A stretch of 5,258 bases of DNA from Pseudomonadota bacterium (GTDB lineage Bacteria > Pseudomonadota > Gammaproteobacteria > Burkholderiales > Burkholderiaceae): NCBI GenBank assembly GCA_029777935.1, contig JAKORH010000299.1, positions 1 to 5,258 on the forward strand. The letters are read 5' to 3'. Below, one piece after another: positions 1 through 5,258 of this stretch. The notes beneath the pieces are model-generated. The model was not told the origin of the DNA, made no database searches, and saw only the letters and a program-made list of their open reading frames with translations. The position numbers and the translations under genes were made by a program. Positions within the stretch are counted from its first letter, which is position 1. Every line of letters starts with the position of its first letter.

Positions 1-1051
1 CGTCGGGCAGCGCGCGCATGAAGCAGCCGCCCTGGTTGATTCCAACCGCCAGCGGTCCGCTGCGAAACAACAGCCATTGCAGACCGAGCCCCGCCTGCCC
101 GACCCAGGAGTTCAGCGCGTCGTTGGTGGTGATCGGCTTGGTGCACTCGTAGATCAACCGCAACTGAAGGTGGTCCTGCAGGTTTTCGCCGACCCCGGGC
201 GAGTGATGCAGCACCGGGATGCCGAATTTCTGCAGCAGTGGCGCCGGACCGATGCCCGAGAGTTGCAGCAACTGCGGCGACTGGATCGCGCCCGCTGCCA
301 GCAGCACCTCGCCGCGGCAACGGGCGGTCTTCGTCTCCCCTCCCTGCCGATAGCGCACGCCGACCGCGCGCTTGTTCTCGATCACGACCCCGCTGGCCTG
401 CGCTTCGGTTTCGATGCGCAGGCTGGCGCGACGCCGGGCCGATGCCAGGTAGCCCTTGGCAGTGCTGCAACGCCACCCCTTCCAGGTCGTGAGCTGGTAG
501 TAGCCGACTCCTTCCTGCCGTGCGCCGTTGAAGTCGTCGGTTCGCGGCACGCCCAGTTCGCCGGCGCCGTCGATGAAGGCCTCGATGAGCTCATGCCTGG
601 CGCCGATATCCGACACCGACAGCGGGCCGCCGTCGCCGTGGAATTCGCTGGCACCGCGCTGATTGCGCTCCGACTTGACGAAGTAGGGCAGCACGTCGTC
701 GAAACCCCAGCCCTCGTTGCCGAGCGCGACCCAATGGTCATAGTCTTCGCGCTGGCCACGGATGTAGATCAGGCCGTTGATGGAACTCGAACCGCCGAGC
801 GTCTTGCCGCGCGGCCAGTAGATGCGCCGACCGTTCATGTTCGGGTCGGGGTCGGTCTCGAAGCACCAGTTGTACTTCTTGCTCCACATCGTCTTGCCGT
901 ATCCGATCGGCAGGTGGATCCAGAACGAGCGATCGGGCGGGCCCGCTTCGAGCAGCAGCACCCTCGTCGAAGGATCCTCGCTCAGCCGTCCAGCCAACAC
1001 GCTCCCAGCCGACCCAGCCCCGATGACGATGTAGTCGTAGATTTCTTCCAT
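1..1051 (-). CDS. GMC-family FAD-dependent oxidoreductase (choline/alcohol dehydrogenase-like), C-terminus cut by window edge
   Basis: The first 350 residues read on the minus strand from ATG at 1051 (protein begins MEEIYDYIVIGAGSAGS). The ADP-binding Rossmann motif GxGxxG is at G11, G13 and G16, followed by the acidic end of the second strand in LLLEAGP (E35), which normally contacts the FAD ribose. Both GMC family signatures are visible: GKTLGGSSSIN around residues 82-92 and GAIQSPQLLQLSGIG at 254-268. GMC enzymes oxidise alcohol groups such as choline, other primary alcohols or sugars, with FAD as cofactor. The family is usually about 530-560 residues, so the substrate-side C-terminal part with the catalytic His is outside the window. 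Substrate cannot be assigned; a BetA label would be too specific because no betB or betI is visible. A weak GAG lies 7 nt before the start. The gene is divergent from an IclR regulator, which suggests control by it. Confidence 0.93.
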   Translation of the reverse strand, partial: MEEIYDYIVIGAGSAGSVLAGRLSEDPSTRVLLLEAGPPDRSFWIHLPIGYGKTMWSKKYNWCFETDPDPNMNGRRIYWPRGKTLGGSSSINGLIYIRGQREDYDHWVALGNEGWGFDDVLPYFVKSERNQRGASEFHGDGGPLSVSDIGARHELIEAFIDGAGELGVPRTDDFNGARQEGVGYYQLTTWKGWRCSTAKGYLASARRRASLRIETEAQASGVVIENKRAVGVRYRQGGETKTARCRGEVLLAAGAIQSPQLLQLSGIGPAPLLQKFGIPVLHHSPGVGENLQDHLQLRLIYECTKPITTNDALNSWVGQAGLGLQWLLFRSGPLAVGINQGGCFMRALPD

Positions 1052-1070
1052 GCTTTATCTCAGCATCAGG

Positions 1071-1095
1071 TAAACGGAACATAATGTTCCGTTTA
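1071..1095. promoter_or_regulatory. Perfect 25-bp palindrome, probable IclR-family operator (site 1)
   Basis: Two 12-base arms, TAAACGGAACAT and its exact reverse complement, flank a single central A at 1083. It lies 20 bp upstream of the dehydrogenase start codon and between divergent genes. IclR-family dimers are known to bind short palindromes of this type in the gap between the regulator gene and its target. Binding by the adjacent regulator is inferred. There is no T-run typical of a terminator on the dehydrogenase-reading strand, and its place before a start codon argues against termination. Confidence 0.72.
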
Positions 1096-1108
1096 ATTGC
1101 GTTTTATC

Positions 1109-1138
1109 AGTATTGAACAGAATGTAATGTTCCGTCAA
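1109..1138 (-). promoter_or_regulatory. Candidate sigma70-type promoter for the GMC dehydrogenase
   Basis: On the minus strand, TTGACG (1138-1133, 5 of 6 to the -35 consensus) is followed after 18 bases by AATACT (1114-1109, 4 of 6 to the -10 consensus). A start site near 1102 would put the perfect palindrome (1095-1071) just downstream in the early transcript. The degenerate copy fills most of the spacer. This arrangement would suit repression by occlusion or roadblock. The call rests on consensus matching only. Confidence 0.4.
1117..1135. promoter_or_regulatory. Degenerate second operator copy (site 2)
   Basis: This 19-base stretch matches the core of the 25-bp palindrome (1074-1092) at 16 of 19 positions and shares an identical 11-base TAATGTTCCGT half. 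The other half has drifted, so only 6 of 9 base pairs remain symmetric. The centres of the two sites (1083 and 1126) are 43 bp apart, about four helical turns, so proteins bound to them would sit on the same DNA face. A cooperative role is inferred. Confidence 0.5.
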
Positions 1139-1215
1139 GAGATTATTGCGGTACACACATAAGTTTTTCTGTGGAACTTGGAACAATCGGATCCATTTCG
1201 ATCTACTCTTTGCCG

Positions 1216-2001
1216 ATGAGTAAGGCTGTCGAGGACTTCAGTCAGGGGGGCGCTGCCAAGCCGACTGCAGCCTCGGAACGCAGCCTTCGCGTGCTGTCGC
1301 TGGTGGCGCGCGAAGGCCGCACGCTGACGCTCGCCGAACTGGCGAGCCGGCTGGACCTGCCGAAAGCCACAGCGCATCGGCTTTGCGCGCAGTTGGTCGA
1401 CAGCGGCTTTCTGGCGCGCGGCATCGACGAGCGTTCCTACACCGTCGGCGAAGCGATGCGCCGGCTGGCCTTCGATACGCTGACCAACGACATCGAGCGC
1501 GCACGTCGGCACGCGGTGCTCGACGCCCTGGTGCGCGAGGTCGGCGAGACCTGCAACTTCACCACCTTGGACGGTGCGCAGGTGCTCTACCTCGACCGCG
1601 TCGAAGCGCAGTGGCCGTTGCGCTTGACGCTCGAGGCCGGCACCCACGTGCCACTGCACTGCACGGCCAGCGGCAAACTGTTCCTGTCGCAGATGAGGCG
1701 AGCCCAACGCGACGCGCTGATCGGTGACCTGGCGCTGCCCGCGCTGACCCCGAACACGCTGACCCGACCCGAGGCACTGCGCGCCGAATGCGACGCAATC
1801 GCCGCGCGCGGCTACTCCACCGACCGCGAGGAGTTCATCGCCGGGCTGATCGCCGTCGCGGTTGCCGTACGCGACCGGCGCGGCGATGTACGGGCCGCGC
1901 TGGCGCTGCATGCGCCGACCGCTCGACTGTCGCTCGACAATGCGATTGCGCGCCTGCCGGCCCTGCGTGCGGCCGCCGACCGTATGGGCGAGTTGCTTTA
2001 G
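1216..2001 (+). CDS. IclR-family transcriptional regulator
   Basis: A 261-residue protein with the two IclR domains. The N-terminal winged helix-turn-helix spans about residues 20-82, including LTLAELASRLDLPKATAHRL (37-56), whose PKATAHRL part is the likely recognition helix. The C-terminal effector-binding domain covers about residues 95-261 and contains the family motif HCTASGKLFLS and the segment GLIAVAVAV. Family members are usually 240-280 residues, so it is full length. The ATG at 1216 (MSKAVEDFSQ) was chosen because the extra 15 residues from an in-frame GTG at 1171 do not resemble IclR sequence. Neither start has a convincing Shine-Dalgarno, so the choice is uncertain. The gene diverges from the GMC dehydrogenase across the two operator-like sites and probably controls it and itself. 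The effector is unknown. cobS follows on the same strand after a 120-bp gap, so read-through is possible. Confidence 0.93.
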   Translation: MSKAVEDFSQGGAAKPTAASERSLRVLSLVAREGRTLTLAELASRLDLPKATAHRLCAQLVDSGFLARGIDERSYTVGEAMRRLAFDTLTNDIERARRHAVLDALVREVGETCNFTTLDGAQVLYLDRVEAQWPLRLTLEAGTHVPLHCTASGKLFLSQMRRAQRDALIGDLALPALTPNTLTRPEALRAECDAIAARGYSTDREEFIAGLIAVAVAVRDRRGDVRAALALHAPTARLSLDNAIARLPALRAAADRMGELL

Positions 2002-2121
2002 CGAAGGCCATCCCGGAACGGGACCGCAGCGCGACTGGCGCGTTCGATGAGGGCGGACTGGCACTACGCCGCGCCGCATGGACCGGCTAGCCTGCGTATC
2101 GAACAGAGCGCAACGCCACCC

Positions 2122-3099
2122 ATGAGCGACATCCTTACCGTCCAGCCCGACCGACTGCTCTCCGTGCGCGAGGTATTCGGCATCGACGCCGAACTGACCG
2201 TGCCGGCGTTTTCGGAACCGGATGACCATGTTCCAGAAATCGACGAGGCGTATCGCTTCAATCCCGACGTGACGCTCGCACTGCTGGCCGGCTTCACGCG
2301 CAACCGGCGGGTGCTGGTGCAGGGCCTGCATGGCACCGGCAAGTCGACCCACATCGAGCAGGTCGCCGCGCGACTGAACTGGCCCTGCGTGCGCGTGAAC
2401 CTCGACGGGCACATCAGCCGGCTCGATCTCGTCGGCAAGGACGCCGTCGTGTTGCGCGATGGGCAGCAGGTGACCGAGTTCCAGGAAGGCATCGTGCCGT
2501 GGGCGCTGCAGCGGCCGGTTGCGCTCGTCTTCGACGAATACGATGCCGGCCGCCCTGACGTGATGTTCGTGATCCAGCGCATCCTCGAGCGCGACGGCAA
2601 GTTCACGCTGACCGACCAGAACCGGGTCATCAGTCCGCATCCTTACTTCCGCCTGTTCGCCACCGCCAATACGGTTGGACTCGGCGACCTCAACGGCCTT
2701 TACCACGGCGCGCAGCGCCTGAACCACTCGCAGATCGACCGCTGGAACATCGTCGCGTCGCTGAACTACCTCGGCGCGAACGAGGAGAGGGACATCGTGC
2801 TGGCGCGAGTGCCGAGCAAGGCGACCAGCGAGAAGGGGCGCAAACTCGTCGAGGCGATGGTCGCGGTCGCCGATCTGACGCGCAAGGGGTTCGCCGCCGG
2901 CGACCTGTCGACGCTGATGTCGCCGCGCACCGTGATCACCTGGGCCGAGAATTGCGAGATCTTCCGCGACCCGGCGGTCGCGTTTCGCCTCTCGTTCCTC
3001 AACAAGTGCGACGAGGCCGAACGCCCGATCGTCGCCGAGTACTACCAGCGTTGTTTCGGCGCAGAACTGGGCGAATCGTTCCGACCGCTCGCCTCGTGA
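2122..3099 (+). CDS. cobS: Aerobic cobaltochelatase subunit CobS (AAA+ ATPase)
   Basis: A 325-residue cytoplasmic AAA+ protein of the MoxR/chelatase type. The N-terminus carries the CobS signature SVREVFGID (14-22). Walker A is GLHGTGKST with K74; the following sequence [19 protein letters not shown] is near-invariant in CobS proteins. Walker B is VALVFDEYD with D138 and E139, sensor 1 is N183 in FATANTVG, a likely arginine finger is R207 in QIDRW, and a likely sensor 2 is R269 in [11 protein letters not shown]. CobS hexamers hydrolyse ATP with CobT to drive CobN-catalysed cobalt insertion into hydrogenobyrinic acid a,c-diamide in the aerobic B12 pathway. The length matches the family. ATG 2122 was preferred over an upstream in-frame ATG at 2047 because the conserved N-terminus begins here; a Shine-Dalgarno is weak. 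cobT follows after 12 bp. No cobN is present in the window. Confidence 0.96.
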   Translation: MSDILTVQPDRLLSVREVFGIDAELTVPAFSEPDDHVPEIDEAYRFNPDVTLALLAGFTRNRRVLVQGLHGTGKSTHIEQVAARLNWPCVRVNLDGHISRLDLVGKDAVVLRDGQQVTEFQEGIVPWALQRPVALVFDEYDAGRPDVMFVIQRILERDGKFTLTDQNRVISPHPYFRLFATANTVGLGDLNGLYHGAQRLNHSQIDRWNIVASLNYLGANEERDIVLARVPSKATSEKGRKLVEAMVAVADLTRKGFAAGDLSTLMSPRTVITWAENCEIFRDPAVAFRLSFLNKCDEAERPIVAEYYQRCFGAELGESFRPLAS

Positions 3100-3100
3100 C

Positions 3101-3104
3101 GGAG
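3101..3104 (+). promoter_or_regulatory. Ribosome binding site supporting the GTG start of cobT
   Basis: GGAG lies 7 nt before GTG at 3112 and just after the cobS stop (3097-3099). It is the best Shine-Dalgarno in the window and supports GTG as the start. The short spacing suggests translational coupling with cobS. Confidence 0.6.
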
Positions 3105-3111
3105 CGGCGCC

Positions 3112-4839
3112 GTGGCTGAAGCGCAGACCCGCGCGCGCCAGCAGCAGAAGATCGAGGAACTCTGCGCGGCCGCGATTCGCGCGCTGGCGGGAGAACGGGA
3201 TCTGCATATCCGCGGGCGTCGCCTGCACCGGGGACCGCACGCGCTCCCTCTCTTTGCGCCGCACCTGTATCCATCGCTCGAGGACGACGACTTCGACTCG
3301 TTTCGCGGCGCGGCCGACGGCATGGCATTGCGCGTCCGGGAGTCGGATCCCGAACTGCATCGCCGCTTGTGCCCTGTCGCGCCCGTCGAGCGCCTGATTT
3401 TCGAGTGGCTCGAGCAATTGCGCGTCGAGGCGCTCGCGCCCGCGGCGATGCCCGGAATCAGACGCAACCTGCGACATCGCTTCGAACAATGGTCGCTGGC
3501 GTTCATCCGCACGGGGCTGGCGGAAAGCGCGCGCGGCATCCTGCTCTATACGACCGCGCAGGTGTGCCGCGCGCGTGTCACGGGGGAACCCGTGCCGGAT
3601 TGCAGCGAAGACCTGATCGAGACGACGCACGGCATGCTGGTCGGCGCGATCGGTCATGAACTCGCGGGCCTGCGCCGCAGCCGCACCGACCAGCGCGCCT
3701 ACGCGATGCACGCGCTCGCGATCGCGCGGCGCGTGGCGGCACTGATCGAGTCGCGCGACGACGAGCGCGGCGAAGACAACGAACGTCGCGACCGGGACGA
3801 CGAGGAAGACCGCACCGGCCTGGCGCTGATGATGGACTTCGACGCCGAACCCGGCGACGCGATGCCGACCGCCGTCGCCGGCACCAGCCGCGTGCTGGAG
3901 GACAGCGACGACGGCTATCGCGTGTTCACCACGGCCTACGACCGCGAAGTGCACGCGTCCACGCTGGTACGGCCCGAACTGCTGCGCGAATACCGCGCGT
4001 GGCTGGATACGCGGATCGCCGCGCAGGGCGTCAATCTGCCGCGGCTGGCACGCGAACTGCGCGCGCTGTTCGCCGCGCCGGCGCGCGACGGCTGGGATGG
4101 CGCACAGGAGGATGGCCGCATCGACGGCCGCCGGCTTGCGCAGCTGATCAGTTCGCCGACCGAGCGCCGCTTGTTTCGCACCGAGCGCGAAGTACCCCGC
4201 GCGCGTGGCATCGTGAGCTTCCTGATCGACTGCTCCGGCTCGATGAAGCAGCACAGCGAATCGGTCGCGATGCTGGTCGACATCCTGGCCCGCGCACTCG
4301 AACTTTCGGGTGTTGCAACCGAGGTGCTCGGCTTCACGACCGGCGCCTGGAACGGTGGGCAGGCGCATCGCGACTGGATGCGCTGCGGCCGTCCGAAGCA
4401 CCCCGGCCGCCTGAACGAAGTTCGGCACATGGTGTTCAAGGACGCCGACACCCGGTGGCGGCGCGCGCGCCCCACCATCGCCGCGCTGCTCAAAGCCGAT
4501 CTGTTCCGCGAAGGCGTCGATGGCGAAGCCGTCGACTGGGCCTGCCGCAGGCTGGCCGCGCGCGACGAGCCGCGACGCCTGCTGCTGGTGCTGTCCGACG
4601 GCTGTCCGATGGATACTGCGACCAGCCTGGCGAACGACGGGCACTACCTCGACCATCATCTGCGCCACGTCGTGCAGCGCCACGAGCGCGCCGGACCGGT
4701 CGAGATCTATGGCATCGGCGTCGGTCTGGACCTCAGTCCCTACTACAGCCGCAGTCAGGCGCTCGATCTGTCGGCGCTCGCCGGCAACCGCGCATTCCAC
4801 GAGATCATCGCGATGCTTGCCGGCCGCGGTCGGCGCTGA
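3112..4839 (+). CDS. cobT: Aerobic cobaltochelatase subunit CobT (VWA/MIDAS protein)
   Basis: A 575-residue cytoplasmic partner of CobS, starting at GTG. An N-terminal helical region (about 1-212) leads into a highly charged Asp/Glu/Arg linker (about 214-235). A C-terminal von Willebrand A domain runs from about residue 360 to the end. Its MIDAS metal site is visible as DCSGS at 373-377 (D373, S375, S377), with T409/T410 in GFTTGAW and D496 in VLSDGCPMD as likely further ligands. The tail GIGVGLDLSPYYSRS is typical of CobT. In the family, CobT rings stack on CobS hexamers and couple ATP hydrolysis to cobalt insertion by CobN. The protein is somewhat shorter than the roughly 630-residue CobT I recall from characterised alphaproteobacteria, and a shorter acidic linker may account for this. 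It shares a transcription unit with cobS. Confidence 0.94.
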   Translation: MAEAQTRARQQQKIEELCAAAIRALAGERDLHIRGRRLHRGPHALPLFAPHLYPSLEDDDFDSFRGAADGMALRVRESDPELHRRLCPVAPVERLIFEWLEQLRVEALAPAAMPGIRRNLRHRFEQWSLAFIRTGLAESARGILLYTTAQVCRARVTGEPVPDCSEDLIETTHGMLVGAIGHELAGLRRSRTDQRAYAMHALAIARRVAALIESRDDERGEDNERRDRDDEEDRTGLALMMDFDAEPGDAMPTAVAGTSRVLEDSDDGYRVFTTAYDREVHASTLVRPELLREYRAWLDTRIAAQGVNLPRLARELRALFAAPARDGWDGAQEDGRIDGRRLAQLISSPTERRLFRTEREVPRARGIVSFLIDCSGSMKQHSESVAMLVDILARALELSGVATEVLGFTTGAWNGGQAHRDWMRCGRPKHPGRLNEVRHMVFKDADTRWRRARPTIAALLKADLFREGVDGEAVDWACRRLAARDEPRRLLLVLSDGCPMDTATSLANDGHYLDHHLRHVVQRHERAGPVEIYGIGVGLDLSPYYSRSQALDLSALAGNRAFHEIIAMLAGRGRR

Positions 4840-4849
4840 AGCATCGATT

Positions 4850-4863
4850 CGCCGACCACGGCG
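4850..4863. terminator. Weak hairpin between convergent genes, possible terminator
   Basis: CGCCG and CGGCG form a 5-bp GC stem around the loop ACCA, 10 bp after the cobT stop. An outer GAT/ATC pairing (4846-4848 with 4868-4870) could extend it imperfectly. No T-run follows on either strand, so it is not a standard intrinsic terminator. It is listed only because it lies in the 68-bp gap between convergent genes, where one is expected. Confidence 0.2.
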
Positions 4864-4907
4864 CCGGATCTACGACACCCGCAGGCGAGGCGGTCGCACG
4901 GCGAAGG

Positions 4908-5258
4908 TCAGCGCGCTTCCTCGCCATGGAAGGTCTGCGCAATCGCCACGGCAGCTTCCTGAAGCAGGGGAGCGCGTTTCAGCATCTCGTCGATGGACAT
5001 TCGTCCGAGCGGTGCCTGCACCGCCACCGCCGCCACGGCGCGACGCCCCATCATCACAGGCACGGCGATCGCGATCAGCCCGCGTATGTGTTCGCCACGA
5101 TTGATGCCGATGCGGCGTAGACGGGTCGCGTCGAGTTCGCGTTCGAGCGCGGCGCGATCAGTCAGCGTCAGCTCCGTGAAGCGATGCAGCGGCAGACGAT
5201 CGAGGATGCGGTCGCGCTGCGCACGAGGCAGCATGCTGACCAGCAACTTGCCGCTGGA
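4908..5258 (-). CDS. IclR-family transcriptional regulator, N-terminus cut by window edge
   Basis: The last 116 residues of an IclR-type effector-binding domain, ending at TGA (4910-4908). The frame stays open to the right edge. It enters with SSGKLLVSMLP, the family's usual A/S-SGK-x-LL-x-x-LP motif, and continues with GINRGEHIRGLIAIAVPV, then VAAVAVQAPLGRMS, which in IclR proteins line or support the ligand pocket. The DNA-binding domain and true start lie outside the window, so a TTG at 5246 should not be taken as the start. The same motifs in the same order occur in the other IclR protein of this window, but the sequences differ enough to be distinct family members rather than a recent duplication. 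The gene is convergent with cobT, so it is unlikely to belong to its transcription unit. Its target is probably beyond the right edge. Confidence 0.9.
   Translation of the reverse strand, partial: SSGKLLVSMLPRAQRDRILDRLPLHRFTELTLTDRAALERELDATRLRRIGINRGEHIRGLIAIAVPVMMGRRAVAAVAVQAPLGRMSIDEMLKRAPLLQEAAVAIAQTFHGEEAR

Noticed and set aside
77..1084. A 335-codon open frame on the plus strand over the dehydrogenase
   Set aside because: It is in exact antisense register to the GMC gene, which has clear family motifs. The open frame is explained by the same codon bias.
2011..2023. TCCCG-GAA-CGGGA hairpin just after the iclR stop as a terminator
   Set aside because: The stem is 5 bp with a 3-nt loop and no following T-run. 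Such small stems are expected by chance in GC-rich DNA.
2002..2121. Possible cobalamin riboswitch or promoter upstream of cobS
   Set aside because: No B12-box-like conserved core, no long stem array and no good -35/-10 pair were recognised in the 120 bp. The gap is also short for a cobalamin riboswitch with its expression platform.
2047..2121. N-terminal extension of CobS from the in-frame ATG at 2047
   Set aside because: The 25 extra residues do not resemble CobS, whose conserved sequence fits a start at 2122.
1135..4800. A 1221-codon open frame on the minus strand spanning iclR, cobS and cobT
   Set aside because: It lies in exact codon register opposite three real genes that share one frame. 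Its stops would require TTA, CTA or TCA sense codons, which are avoided in this GC-rich sequence. The translation is Arg/Ala/Gln-rich with no recognisable domain, so it is a shadow.
3999..5120. A 373-codon plus-strand open frame crossing the end of cobT into the convergent gene
   Set aside because: It is Arg/Ala-rich and out of frame with cobT, and it overlaps two genes with clear homology on opposite strands. It is a GC-driven shadow frame.

Overview
The window is GC-rich and densely coded on both strands. The gene types (GMC flavoprotein dehydrogenase, IclR-family regulators, aerobic-type cobaltochelatase subunits) and the near absence of TTA, CTA and TCA codons fit a high-GC proteobacterium. 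A soil or environmental beta- or alphaproteobacterium is plausible, but the sequence does not settle the genus. No RNA genes, insertion sequences, CRISPR arrays or integration sites were seen.

Layout from left to right. (1) Positions 1-1051, minus strand: the N-terminal 350 residues of a GMC-family FAD-dependent (choline/alcohol dehydrogenase-like) oxidoreductase, whose C-terminus lies off the left edge. (2) Positions 1052 to about 1215: an AT-rich divergent control region. It holds a perfect 25-bp palindrome, a degenerate second copy 43 bp away and a plausible sigma70-type promoter for the dehydrogenase. (3) Positions 1216-2001, plus strand: a complete IclR-family regulator, the natural candidate to bind those sites. 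(4) Positions 2122-3099 and 3112-4839, plus strand: cobS and cobT, the AAA+ ATPase and VWA/MIDAS subunits of the aerobic cobaltochelatase, separated by 12 bp and clearly one transcription unit. (5) Positions 4908-5258, minus strand: the C-terminal 116 residues of a second IclR-family regulator, convergent with cobT and running off the right edge.

How they fit together. The left pair (dehydrogenase and divergent iclR) looks like a classic regulator-target module. CobS and CobT would form the ATP-driven chaperone pair that works with the large subunit CobN to insert cobalt into hydrogenobyrinic acid a,c-diamide. No cobN, other B12 gene or recognisable cobalamin riboswitch is in the window, so this cobST pair sits apart from a B12 cluster as far as can be seen. 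No previously undescribed system was found. The points most worth a second look are the operator architecture between the divergent genes and the detached cobST pair.
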